The notes under the pieces were generated by a model. The model searched no databases and was not told the origin of the DNA. It saw only the letters and a program-made list of their open reading frames with translations. From Gymnorhina tibicen (lineage: Eukaryota > Chordata > Aves > Passeriformes > Artamidae), in NCBI GenBank assembly GCA_013399875.1, contig VXAZ01008129.1, forward strand, positions 950,829 through 1,014,828: a stretch of DNA of 64,000 bases, written 5' to 3'. The position numbers and the translations under genes were made by a program. This document shows positions 24,908 to 37,225 of this stretch, piece after piece. Within the stretch, counting starts at the first letter, position 1; every line of letters starts with the position of its first letter.

Positions 24908-27900
24908 GTAAGTAATATTTGGATCACATTTTTCTCATTCTTGACTCCTTAGAAAAGATCAGAGAAGAACGTATGAATGCCAGTCTGGATTTCAACATCT
25001 TGCAAACCTTGGAGTTCAAGACCAGAGGTCTAGTTCTGAATAAAAAAAAAGGAAGCCATAACCAAAATTTCAGTCTAGAACCTTATTTTCACTTTGTCCT
25101 CAAGTTTTTGAGAGTATTGAGAGTGAGAGATTTAGATCCAGGTTCCTCTCCACAGTTTATTAAACCATGCAAGAGAGGAGTTGTTCCGCTTTGTTTTTTC
25201 CTCTAGAAAAGGAAAGCTTTTAGTTTTCTGTTTAAGCAAAATCAAGACTGGGTGAGTGGTTCTCACTGCTTGAATCTGAATTACTTGCCACTGAAGATCT
25301 GTGCCTGCATCTGTGCAGCTTGATTCTGGCAAAAAATTCCTGTCCTACAGGGCTGGGGATTGGGATAGGTATGAGATACATCCCACTCAGTTACAGCAGG
25401 ATGTCCTTGATGGGTGATGAGCTGGGAATCGAGAACTCAGCAGTAGAAAATTCAGCAGTTGGATGCTCATGGATCTCAGCCACCATTACCTCAAGCTGCA
25501 GTTTGCCAGAGGGTCCGAAAATGTATGAGTGCACACAGCTGCTTGTGTTTCCGAGCACAAGCCACCACACATAAGAGCTGCAGGAGAGATGTGGGATTCT
25601 TTCTTGCCTCACCGATTCATCAGAACATTTTTCTCTTTGCATCTATCCTGGTTATCCAGAGAGGGCTAAAAGTCACCCAGAATGAGTGAGAGGGGTCATT
25701 GGAGCTGTTGGAAGATTTTACACAGATGCTAGAGTGGTTACAAATCTGAAAAGGAGGGAGAAAAAAATGTCTGATTAACCTTGAGTTCAGTCCAGAGCTC
25801 TTCTGAAAGCCTCATTTTCTGCTTTATGATGGTCAGTGCACATATGACATAAAGAACTATGGTCTGGGTTACTGCATTCTGCTCCACTTCCATTGTTTCT
25901 TCAAAGCATCTTCTTTTTTCTGGAAAAGACTGACACTGGAGCATCTTTTCATCAGTAAAGTCATAGGTGTTTCTTTGGGAAATCATTGTTTCCTGTAGCG
26001 AAGAGTAAATGCATTTTCTTTGCAAGCTATACTTGATACAATCATATTCTGGAGGTTTATCAAATTGATTTGCCTGTAGTTGAGATTCATTTGATAGTTC
26101 AATTTCTAACACTGAGTTATTCGTGTAAAAAGTTTTCTGTTCCATTACCAATACATCCACTATTCCGTGGATGGGAAATTACCTTTTTATCCTGGATGAG
26201 ATCATGAAAGAAGAGCCTTCTTACTCATCCATCACTCTAGTGTACACCAGGGATGAGCTTTCACTTGTGGAAATGATTGACCCATAATCATATCTTTGCT
26301 GGGACAAATCATATTTTTGCTGTTTCTGCAAAGAAATCTGTGTTGCAGGCTGCAGTGTTTTAATAGAATGAACACCTGGGTGGTTTAACTCTTGACCTTC
26401 CTGAACCAGTGTTATAGAGTCAATTAATGCCAACTTCTATTTTATAATTCATCATATTAAAGTAATGTGAAAGAAACACAAACACAGACAGCACCATTCA
26501 TAGGCCTTGTACAGGCTGCAGAGTTTCACAAATCAATTCCTCTCTCAGACTTACAGCTCTTGGCTGAATTAGAAACTCTCTTTGGGAAAGACATCAAATT
26601 TTGAGTTAAAGAAGTTCAGCATTGACAGTAGGCCAGTAAATCAAATCTCTGATAAATCCCACAACCATACATATTCTTTCTATACAGAAATACACTCTGT
26701 TTCCAACTTGGGGTTTCATAGCTTCAATTTTCAGCTGGGTTGTTTCATTTAATTGTCTGCTGCTGCTCTCACAGCTGTAGTGGCTTGCACCAGCTTTTGC
26801 TGGTGTCCTTAGTTCTCTGGCTGTGTCCTGACTCACTGCAGGGCAAGGTATGACTGAGGCCCATCCCACCCTTGCAATTTGTCTTCATTGGGAATCCCAC
26901 ATATGGGGGCTACAGGAGAGCTCCAGTAGATCCCCAGCTCAACAGCTGAGTCCCTGAAGCGCAGCCAGAGATCAGTTTAGATACAAGCACGGAGGAAATT
27001 GTTCTCCCCAATCCTCCTACCCTGCTCTGATTTCTGCTCCAGGAGTTATTTTTTGCCATTTCTGTAGGTGCCTTTCAGACCGCATCAGCTGGTCAGTATT
27101 TTTGCTAATCCAACAGAGACTCCCAGTGGGAAAGGGAAGTGATTGGAAGAGAAGGCAGATTCATTTTGCTGTTCCTGCGCTGGCTGCTGTCAAGGCTGAT
27201 GACTCACAGCCAAGCTATGATAAGAACACGTATTTTAATCACTGATGCTTTCTGGTTTGATTTCCTACTGCCACTTTATAATCTTGTTCATCAGGCTTAT
27301 TTAATTTATCAAGCCTCTAAATAAAGAACATCATCCCAAAGAACTTCTGCGCTGAGATGTGTGTGCGGTAACTCAGTGGAGTAATTTACTAACCCAGTGT
27401 CTGTGTTTGCTGTTTGGGGGCTTGTTGTTGGTGTATCCATAGCTATCCCTCACAGTCATACCAGAAAAACCCACAGGGGTATGCAAAGCACTTTCCCTAA
27501 CTCGCTTCTGTTTATGTGTGATAATGAGCATGAAAATCAAATAAGAAGAAAAAGGTTTTGTGGAAAAAATATTTAATATCTATGAAACTATTTAGAGATG
27601 ATGAGAGATTCAGTAAACTTTTAGATATTTTCAAATCTACGTGCTATTCCTATTCAGATTTGCTTATTTCCACACAGTGTAATACCAATTTGTACTCAGT
27701 AATGATTTTTAGCTAACAAGCCAAAGAAAACATTTTCTGTGCTCTTGTTCAGAACTACGAAGTTACACATTCTCTTAATGATGCCATGAGTGATGCTGTC
27801 TGTGGGTTTAAGCAGAAACCTGCTGTTTAGTTTTTGACTCATGAGCATATACTCTGGGTGACAGTTTTCATTAGGCAGAGCACTGAGGGCAGTAGTCAGC

Positions 27901-29765
27901 ACATGTGAAAATTGAAGCTGCTCACTGCAACCTAATTACCTCTTCAAGTGTCCAAGGCAGAAATCGATAGCCTAAAATTTCTTATCGGCTGCTGGTTTTA
28001 GCTGCTATAGAAACAGGCCCAGAACCTCAGGACCCTTTCTGTGAGAGGTGTGGGTTCTCTTAGCCTGCCCTGCAGAAGTTCATAGCACTTTTGAATACAC
28101 CAGTCTGTCTTCCAGTAAAAGTCACGGTCTCAAGGCGGGGCAGTGGATTGGAGTTTGTGTTTGCTCCTCTGCTGCCACAGTCCATTGTCCAGCTGTTGAA
28201 AGTGGTACTTCAGAGCCTGCATGTAAAGCCTCAGCTGTGGGCACAGCATGGACACAAAGATCATCTTTACCAATTTTACAAACCGCCTTATCAGCCGCCT
28301 ATGAAGTTCTTAGGCTTGGCTGGCATTCAAGCAGAGCCCTTTCCTGGCACTAATTTTGCTTCCTAGACCAGAGAACAGCAGTGCAAATGTGTGTGTGGTG
28401 CATAGCAACTGTCTAAACTTCACTACATGCTGCTAAACCTGGTCTTCCCCTCACATGGCACCACTGTGCTGTACTAATATGATAATAACAATTTGTGCAT
28501 GTTGGGTGATAGAGATCAAATAACATGTCCTGACATCACACTGTCACAGATGAATTGGAAACCATACCTTTGGGGGGACATGGAGAAAAGTACAAATATT
28601 GCCAGTCCAATTCCTTGATTAGGGAGAATCTTTTCTTTTTTTGGAGAATAAAGAGCAGAGCAGCCTCAACAAATTTTGCATCCTGGATCAGTCTCAGGCT
28701 GTGAGAGCACTGGGCTTAAAGGAAGAAGGGTCATTTTGTGCAGTTCATTTTTACCTTTGCTCTTCAGAGAAAGGAGTTGATCTCAGGCTGTCATGATCTG
28801 AGGGACATTGTTTGTGTCCCGGTGAGGGAATTGTGGAGATATTTTGTCCCAGCTGTTGCAGTCTGGAGCTATGGGGATGGATTCCCAAATATCTCAGCCT
28901 GGAGATGGAGCAGCCTTGGTCCTTCTTCCCTTTCTTCACTTGCATGGCACAAATCAAGACTAAGTGTTTGCAGAATGTGTTTCCTTTTAAAATCCCCTCT
29001 AATGCCCTCTTTAGTACATTCATGGCTGTTGATTCCATCGCTGCCTCTGATAGCCTGTCCCACAGAAATTGCCTTCCACATAAATACATGTCTCCTAACC
29101 TCCTGCAGTAGTGCCCCTTTCTTTGCTTCAGTCTGTGCTATATTTGTTTTCTAAACCTCTGAGAAGGTTTTGTTGGGATTTTTTTTTTTGTTCCTAACAG
29201 CCTGAACAATGTCACCCCTGTCTCTCTTTAATCTGTTTTTCTTCCTAATGAGTACAAAACCTGATATCCCCAACCTGTCCTCACATCTGTACTCACATGT
29301 GAGCTTCTCTCTTTGTGTTTATTGCCTTTTCAACAGCAGCCTTCCCATGGTGTGATGTTCATATAGCAAACTTCTATTGTGATTTCTTATCCTTTTTTAT
29401 CCTGTAACAGTATTCTGGGATGACTGCTGCATTTACTGGGTATTTACTAAACCCAGCATCATATGGCAGTAATGGTTTATATGCCTGCTAATTTTTACCC
29501 AGAACGTTACGGGTTTTTTTTCTTTTGTTCTCACAGACTAACATCACTTGAATGTTGTTTTGCAATGGATCGTTGTTTGCAAACCGCAGCTCAGTTTGCT
29601 GGAGGAACACCTAATTAAGCACTGGATCCTCTTTCAGTGTAGATTTCCAGCTGATCTGTTTCCAGTCACTACTCTGAGAATGAGTAGGACAGTCTAAAAC
29701 ACATATCCATTGTTGAGCAGAAGTAAATTTGCCTTTTACCAAGATTTTCATATGTTTTCTTAAAG
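24908..29765 (+). other. FSHR: FSHR intron 8 (about 4.9 kb)
   Basis: GT-AG, phase 2. Long antisense ORFs at 25738-26433 and a sense ORF at 28738-29154 lie here. None has a recognised domain; they are treated under findings and rejected items. Confidence 0.85.
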
Positions 29766-29951
29766 GGATATTTCCAGCACGAAAATCAGTTTCCTGCCAA
29801 GTCATGGATTAGAACTCATTAAGAAGCTAAGAGCAAGGTCTACATACAATTTAAAAAAGCTTCCTGATTTAAGCAAATTTAGATCTTTGATTGAGGCAAA
29901 CTTCACCTATCCTAGCCATTGCTGTGCATTTACAAACTGGAAAAGACAAAA
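29766..29951 (+). CDS. FSHR: FSHR exon 9 (last repeats and hinge Cys cluster)
   Basis: The exon is 186 bp, exactly the mammalian exon 9 length, with a TTTTCTTAAAG acceptor and a GTAAGT donor, phase 2. It encodes two further repeats: Asp-Ile-Ser-Ser-Thr-Lys-Ile, then [13 protein letters not shown]. It then enters the hinge with Tyr-Pro-Ser-His-Cys-Cys-Ala-Phe and Asn-Trp-Lys-Arg-Gln. The paired cysteines form the disulfide-linked hinge core in this receptor family. A new Asn-Phe-Thr sequon at 29899-29907 sits just before the Cys pair, where human FSHR has Ser-Leu-Thr. The last two bases (AA) pair with the first G of exon 10 to make Lys. Confidence 0.95.
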
Positions 29952-31710
29952 GTAAGTGATTTAATTTGTTTTTTTCTTTTTGGTGCTTTTCAGCAGTTGA
30001 TAGTGAATTAAATAAAATTCCTCAAAATGTGGATAGAAAAGGTCTCTTCAGTGCAGGTAAGTAAATGGATGGAAATAAATGAATACACAATAGATAGAGG
30101 TTTATGCATGCTACACAACGCACTGCCCCTCCGTTAGATGGAATTACTAAATTTTGGTAGCATCAGCACTTTCCCCAGACACAGCTCTGCCCCCACCTGT
30201 CACAAGGCCATCTTTCACTGGGACCAGCCTGGAGCCACGCTGAAGACATTAAACAGAAAACGTTTGATAACTTTTTCAGAAAGTAACTGGAGGGAAAGCT
30301 GTGTTTGCAGAGAAGCTGGTCAACACTTGTTCATCAGTCCAGGAGACTAACAGGACCACTGAGTGATCCCAAACTCTTCTCCCAGAAGGCCTCATTGATG
30401 TTGGAGCGCTGTCCGGCCAAGCATCCCAGATACATTATCTGTTAAGTTCACATTCACAGCACTTTGGGACATGATTTCTGAGCAGATCCATTTCACACAA
30501 ATCAGCAGAGCAGGGTGGGAGGCTAAGGTGTCTTTTTAGACTCTAAAGGTAATTTTCCATGCTTTTTTAAATTTTCCATTAGCAAGTTGCAGTGAGACTT
30601 CAGGTATCAGTGGTTCTCATTGAGTATTTTCACCTCAGTCATACAGTCTTGAAATGAACACATTCAGTAGTTAATGAACCTCCTGAATCTGTGCCACTGG
30701 AAAACCTGAGGAACTGGCACTTGTGGAAACCGTTGTTATTGTTTGAAATTATTCCTTTACTGGATGTCCTGAAAGACTTGGACTCTGCCATGGCAGAAAA
30801 AAAAATATGAATCATTGTTAGAATTCAAGACATCATCTTCAGAAGTGGCATAAAACTTCAAAGAAAAGTAAAACCATGCAGAGGAAGCATAAACTGTTAG
30901 TAGCTTCTATTTCAATACCCTTAATCGCCTTTTATTTTACTTTTAGCATTGTATTGTCACCAGACGAGGGAAGACAGAGTTTGCTGATAGCTAATAAGTA
31001 TCACCTACACGTGTTTGAAAAACTGTGTAAAGATTGCAAGTGTGATGGCAGAGACGTCAGTGATAACAGAAGTATCTGACAGAATCCCTCCCCCATCACC
31101 CATTTTTGATCCAAAACCCTAAGTTTTCACTAGAACAGTTTATCAGCAGGAGATGTTTTCGCACACTTGTGCAGTCTTATGCAGACACAGTGCCTGGTAG
31201 CTTCTAAGCAGAAATGGGTCCAGTCCTTCCAGAACTGGTGGCAAAGTGTTATTTTCCAATGAGTCCAGTGAAAACATGTTTAGTCCTGGATCTGCAAAGG
31301 AACACTGACATCACTGTGATTCATATTTCTGAAGGCACTTGGCTTCTGAGCCACTTGGGCCTAATCAGAACCCAAATCCCAGAATCAACCCCTTAAATTA
31401 GGCAACTGGACTTTTCAAAAACAAAGTAAGAGTTGCTATTGAAGGGAAGCTCCAGGAGGAAATAGTCCTGACCCTGTGGTAAGCTCTCAGTATCCAGTCC
31501 CCTCACTTGGGCTTTGAAAAACTTCTATGCCACACACTCGCGCCAGGGAACTGATGTCCACGCCACTTGGCAGGAAGCCAAGGAGAACATAACACGGCAT
31601 TTTCCACAGCCTGGGTAAGTGTAAGTTTGCAGAGAAATGCCAACAAAGCTGCGCAGAGCTCACGTAGCCCCAGTGTGGATGTTCCAGGCTGGGCTGGAAC
31701 TCCGTGTGGT

Positions 31711-31758
31711 GGTGGGGCTGCTTCTGGAACACCATGCCATGGTGGGGCTGCTTCTGGA
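31711..31758. repeat. Two-copy 30-bp direct repeat
   Basis: The 18-base unit GGTGGGGCTGCTTCTGGA occurs at 31711-31728 and again at 31741-31758, a period of 30 bp. Confidence 0.9.
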
Positions 31759-34700
31759 GCAAGTCTGGTCACAACTGTACCACCCTGGTCAACAGAATGA
31801 AATTGAATGTATTTATCCATGCCTTTAATAGTTACCAGATGTATTTTCTACCAAATATTAAGCATAAATGCAAAATTATGAGAACGTGTTATTTAGATGA
31901 ACCCTTCCTGTCAGCTGCTTTTTAACACAATTAAAAATTGTCATTTCTTTCATACAGTCATGTCTCTTGTACTGAAATTGGTGGGAAACCAAGATCTTCT
32001 CTCCAGATTAAAGAGAGAAAGTGGATGCATGTGTTTGGTTTGAAGACTGAAAGTATTACCATACACTTCTGCAGAGATTAGTCACACATACAGTAGCTAC
32101 ACCCTCTTTCATTTCAAAGCAGTTTTTGTGACAGCTGGCACAAGCTGCGTCTGCACCGAAGGCTGCTCAGGCTGTTTAAAAGTTATTAATAGTTTGCACA
32201 GTGCTTGATCACACGACGTGTAATATTCCTTTGGTAAGAGCTGTGCTTGGCTCAGAGCATCAGGCATTGCTTGTAGTGCTGGCACCCCCGGTGTGACCTG
32301 GCTTGTCATGCACCTTCACAGGAGACAGTCATTCCTTGTGGCCATTTGGCTCACAGAATACTTCCAGATAGTCCAGGGAGTATAGAAACGATGCCCCATC
32401 ACCCCCAGAAGTGCATTTCTAAGGATCACAGCAGCAGCTGGTGTTCACATGGGAACTCTGGGAAGGAATTAAGACAGGGATGTGTGGTCCCTTTCTGGTT
32501 GCCCATTCATGTTTGATTTCCCCTTTTTGAGACTTTTGCACTCAAAAGCCCTAGATAAAATAAGTTACCATAGTGGATCATGCTCAATCACCTCTCCAAA
32601 AACCATCTGAAGCAGCGAACAGGTGCTGTTGTGATAATGGAATGCTTAAATCTGTTAGAGCCACAGTGCTTTCTAAATTTTGGAGGGTGCCACATCAAGC
32701 ACAGCTCTGCCAGTCTGAGACACAAATTAAAACATACGACAGTTTTGATGGTTTTCCCACTCCATTAAGGATTATATGCTAGATATTGATCTGTAGTTTG
32801 ATCACACTGGAATACTGCGGTGCTGGCCCAAGAGAATGTAAGTTGCATTCTTAAGTCTAGTACAGTATGTTGAACTCCCCTCACGTTTTTCTGTGACTGG
32901 AAAATAATATCCTTGAAGTGTGGATAGGGCAGAGGCCGGATGTTAAAACCCTCAACTTGACATAGACCATTATGAACTTCAGCAAGATTTTGACTTTCTT
33001 TGACATAAAGATCACCCTCTGCCCAAAAGAATGGCATTGATATGACTCTGTCCTTACATTGATCGTTATTCTTTGGAGGAGCTGTCACTTGAAATCCTAC
33101 TTTTTCAAAAAATGTGGCAGCATCCGGAATAGTGTTTGGGCCTTGTCTCACAGGAACACACTATCAGTTGCTCACAACTCACTTAATGGCACTTTTTGGT
33201 GAGGATGATTGGTTTGAAATAGGACTTATTACAGAACATAGGTCAAGACTATTTATTCTGCTGAACATGTTTCTCAGCACACAAGATCCTGCTGTCACCA
33301 GATCCAGATGAGGCGCATAAAATAACAACTTGTACAAAAGTAGTAATTTTTGTTTATTTTTGTCAGAGCACTCTGCCAATTTCAATTTTGTTCTCTAAGC
33401 TGCCCTCTCTCCAGTTTATTTTTCTAGTTTACTTGAGCAAAATAATGTTAGTAAGAAAAGTTTACAAAGAGAAGGATTAAATTAAGTGTATTTCGACACC
33501 CACGGTCTCAGTGGGAAGCACGGACTCACACATCCCTTGGCAAATAATGTTTTAACTTGTTGTTCTGAGTGCACTGCGCAGCCCAAAGGGTGAGAAAGAC
33601 AGGGCAAAGATATGGCAAGGAGTCAGTATCGGTGGATGGCTCTTCCTTCCCTTGGGAGTTTCATCTTACCTGCTCCCGATACAGGGAACCAGCAGGACAC
33701 TCCTGGTTACCCTTCCTTGGAGCAAACACCTTACTCCTTGGGACCCTGGTTTTATTTGGGACTACTGGCTGTAAAATAAGGCAAGAATTAATGAATTGTA
33801 ATGATCAGAAATATTTCATTGTCCTTACATACCACTCTTACCTGGGGATATATTTAGGTCCAAGCAGTGCCTCCATAATTGTGGAAAAAGTTTATTTTTA
33901 TCTCATGCTGAGAAATGATTGGCTACAAACATTTCCCTCAGTTCGTTTTCCAAGAACCACCAATTGCAGTAGCTTTCAGTGCCCCCAAGTGCCTGTTGCA
34001 CTAAAAAATGAGGGACTTTTTCTCTTGTTATTGCTCCTTGGAAGCCTATATTCCCTTTCAGCCGGAGAACTGTTGATATATTGATCAACACTCCAGACCC
34101 TTCACTCATCCTTATGCGAGTAGAACACAGGGGAGCAAAATGTAATGCCTTGTTATTGCTACTGTGACCTTCATAGTGCATATTTGACCCCACAGAAAAT
34201 CAGTTTTCTGACTCAGTCGACAGGCAAGATAAAAAATATTGATAATAGTAGAGGATGTTCAGAATCTCATAGGAAATGTCCCTCACCTTCTGGTGCTGGA
34301 CTTTCATTAGTTTTCCTTTCTTGCAGACCCTTTAAACTCAATTTTTGGAAGATGTAATGAGTGCAGAAACTCAAAGGGTAAAATTAGGTTACAAAAAAGA
34401 ATTCTCCCTTTTAGGCAGCTACCAGTTGTTCAAAATTTTAACTTTACTTGTTTAGAGAGTTCTTCCCTCAACTGTACTCAGAGTCAGGGTGGAAGATAAG
34501 CTGGGGTCCTGTCCTAGAAATGACACACCTAAATTGCAGTCTGGGTTGTAGCTGATTGTAGGCAGAGATGAACTGGGTTGGTTTTACAACACGGTGTCAA
34601 CTGTTTTATTCCATAATTCAGATTAGGTCTGCATCCAAAACTCTGGATGCAAGTTTATGGGACAGCCAAATTCTAAGGCAGCCTAGGAGCTGTTGTAAAA

Positions 34701-34970
34701 ACTGACCCTTCCTTTCGTGTTTATACTTGCTATTTCTTGATATTTACAATCTTGTTGGAGCTGATCGTCTTTCTATCATCTCAGCCAAAATATTTGTTTC
34801 TTCTGTAGGTGTAGGCATGGAGAAGGGTATAGAGCTAATACTCTGCAAAATAAAGCCAAACACAAAACTATCAAAAATACTAGTATTTACCTGTGCTACT
34901 AAAAATTCTCAAAATCTTTAAAAAATACTTTCTGACAGAAGCAGAAGCAACTACTCTTTCCATTAAAATG

Positions 34971-35030
34971 TTTGGTTTGGTTTGGTTTGGTTTGGTTTGG
35001 TTTGGTTTGGTTTGGTTTGGTTTGGTTTTG
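34971..35030. repeat. Pentanucleotide microsatellite (TTTGG)n
   Basis: About eleven uninterrupted TTTGG units, with one degenerate unit at the 3' end. It lies in FSHR intron 9, about 0.74 kb upstream of the terminal coding exon. Confidence 0.97.
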
Positions 35031-35766
35031 CTTCACCTCACTTTACTTCTAATCCACTTCTTTTGGAAAACAGTTTTTAAGCAAAATGGTCTACCATGCC
35101 TTGTGTTTCTGTTGGCATCTGTCGTTTAGAGATTATCTGGAATCCTGCATGAACTTATTTGTGCTATTTACTTGTGTTACTGGCTAGTCACTAATATGAT
35201 ATAAGGTACTAAAATGAACAGCACAAAATGGAGTTATGTGCCCTGACAGAGTTACAAGACAGTGATGGTCAAAACCTTTAGGAAGAAGGGAATTTGAGAA
35301 TAACTCTAAGGGACAGTAGCATTATTGTGGTTATACAGACTCCTTATGAGCACAGCTGACTTGACTCAATCCTCAAAGCTCAGCCTTACACTGGTGTTCA
35401 TCCTCATGCATTTCCCCCATGCACAAATCAGCTTGTCAGTGACAGGCTAGGTGAGAAATTCGGTTCAGATGAGGGAGGCTTCTTACCAAGTGTGTTATCC
35501 AGGTGGATAACTGCATCCTGAGTGTTAGGCAAACATTAGGTTTTCCTTTCCCTTGCAGTTTATGATGTTTCCAAACCATTTACATGTTCCTGTAATATTT
35601 TATAAATAGGGACCAGCCAAACTATTAATTTCAAGCTCCAACATAATCTATGTAATCAGCTAACCAGAAAAAGTGAGCTGTTAATGGAAACTGGACAATT
35701 TTGTGTTTGTTGTTTGCCTCATACTGTGTCTCTCAGCTTCCAACTCTACTCTTTTTACAATTTCAG

Positions 35767-36994
35767 GACTGAATTACATCCAATATGTAGCATATCTCAG
35801 GTGAAGCAAGACTTTGAGGAGAAGCCAGGCAAAAAACTACGGAGAAGATCTGCAGCTGAAGATTATATTTCCAACTACGGCATCAGATTTGACCCAGCAG
35901 AGAATGAATTTGACTATGGTTTATGCAATGAAGTCGTTAATGTAGCCTGCTCACCTAAGCCTGATGCTTTCAACCCATGTGAAGATATCATGGGATACAA
36001 CATTCTGAGAGTCCTGATATGGTTCATCAACATTTTGGCTATTACTGGGAACACTGTCGTCCTCATTATTTTAATAAGCAGTCAATACAAACTCACTGTT
36101 CCTCGCTTTCTGATGTGCAACCTTGCCTTTGCAGACCTCTGCATAGGGATCTATCTGCTGTTCATCGCCTCCGTAGACATCCAGACCAAAGGCCAGTACT
36201 ACAACTACGCCATAGACTGGCAGACTGGGGCAGGATGCAACGCTGCAGGATTTTTCACAGTGTTTGCCAGCGAGCTGTCGGTGTACACGCTGACGGTGAT
36301 CACCGTGGAGCGCTGGCACACCATCACCTACGCCATGCAGCTGCACCGCAAGGTGCGCTTGCGCCACGCCGTGATTATCATGGTTTTTGGCTGGGTGTTT
36401 GCTTTCACAGCAGCGCTCCTTCCCATACTTGGGGTCAGCAGCTACATGAAGGTCAGCATCTGTCTGCCCATGGATATAGAAACACCGTTTGCCCAGGCTT
36501 ACGTTATATTTCTCTTAGTGCTGAACGTCGTCACGTTTGTCATTATTTGCGTCTGCTACATCTGTATCTACTTCACTGTGCGAAACCACAGCGTCATCTC
36601 TTCCAGCAGCGACACCAACATTGCCAAGCGCATGGCCATACTGATCTTCACAGACTTCCTCTGCATGGCACCAATATCTTTCTTTGCCATATCGGCCTCA
36701 CTCAAGGTTCCTCTCATCACAGTGTCAAACTCCAAGATCCTTCTGGTTTTGTTCTACCCCATCAACTCCTGCGCTAACCCTTTCCTCTACGCCATTTTCA
36801 CGAAGACTTTCCGCAGGGATTTCTTCATTCTCTTGAGCAAGTTTGGCTGCTGTGAAATGCAAGCCCAGATTTACAGAACAGAGATCTCCTCATCTGCTCA
36901 TACTTTCCACACAAGAAACGGCCACTGCCCTCCTGCATCTAAAAACGGTGGTGACACTATTTATTCATCGGTTCCCCTGAATCACTTGAACTGA
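35767..36994 (+). CDS. FSHR: FSHR exon 10: hinge, seven-helix domain, C-tail
   Basis: Terminal coding exon of the follicle-stimulating hormone receptor, a Gs-coupled class A GPCR on granulosa and Sertoli cell membranes that raises cAMP when it binds FSH. The acceptor is TTTTTACAATTTCAG and the exon ends at TGA 36992-36994. It has 1228 coding bases, close to the mammalian exon. In order: hinge with the Glu-Phe-Asp-Tyr-Gly sulfotyrosine motif (Tyr 35915-35917); the conserved [10 protein letters not shown] internal-agonist segment (35969-35998); seven helices from about 36005 to 36800; loop cysteines at 36236 and 36461; Glu-Arg-Trp at 36308-36316, in place of DRY; and Asn-Pro-Phe-Leu-Tyr at 36776-36790. 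The tail has Gly-Cys-Cys-Glu and Asn-Gly-His-Cys. Upstream in-frame bases to 35684 are intron. The seven-helix match to FSHR is much closer than to LHCGR or TSHR. With exons 3-9 the window encodes about 618 residues; roughly 75 N-terminal residues lie upstream. Confidence 0.98.
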
Positions 36995-37225
36995 AATGCT
37001 TGCATAAATTTGTGTCTGAGGCAGTGTGCTAATCACTTGCAAATATGTGAATTTGAATAATGACTTCAGAATAACATACAAACTTATGTTTTATGAGAAA
37101 AAAAAATTATTTCCACTTCTCTATTTTTGTTCAATGAACAACCGTCAGAGATGACATATCATCTTCATCAGTTCTTGAAGAACGAAGTGCCAAAGTGTTC
37201 ATGTAGAACTGTCTCAAGAAATAAA
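36995..37225 (+). other. FSHR: FSHR 3' UTR (minimum extent, inferred)
   Basis: AT-rich sequence follows the stop codon and has no further ORF. The first AATAAA downstream is at 37220-37225, so the 3' UTR extends at least this far if that signal is used. Later AATAAA hexamers at 38073 and 39820 could give longer transcripts. The true end cannot be fixed from sequence alone. Confidence 0.45.
37220..37225 (+). terminator. Candidate poly(A) signal AATAAA
   Basis: First canonical hexamer after the FSHR stop codon, 226 bp downstream. No clear GU-rich element is visible immediately after it, so use is uncertain. Confidence 0.35.

Larger units (their letters stand above)
29952..35766 (+). other. FSHR: FSHR intron 9 (about 5.8 kb)
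   Basis: GT-AG, phase 2. It holds a 30-bp two-copy tandem near 31.7 kb and a (TTTGG)n tract near 35.0 kb. Several long ORFs on both strands, notably 32765-33151 (-) and 33569-34084 (+), have no recognised family. Confidence 0.85.

Noticed and set aside
28738..29154. 138-codon + strand ORF in intron 8
   Set aside because: It overlaps equally open frames on the other strand and ends in Ser/Cys-rich sequence without a domain. It is not supported as an exon.
33569..34084. 171-codon + strand ORF in intron 9
   Set aside because: No recognisable domain or splice context, and a few ORFs this long are expected by chance in 64 kb read in six frames.
34893..35129. ORF with a Phe-Gly-Leu-Val-Trp repeat
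   Set aside because: It is a translation of the TTTGG microsatellite.
35684..35766. In-frame upstream extension of the FSHR exon 10 ORF to an ATG at 35684
   Set aside because: The polypyrimidine tract and AG at 35766, and the exact join of exon 9 (AA) with G, show that these bases are intron. The ATG is incidental.
36019..36777. 252-codon ORF in another frame inside FSHR exon 10
   Set aside because: It is a shadow of the real frame. The translation is rich in His, Leu and Arg and has no domain.
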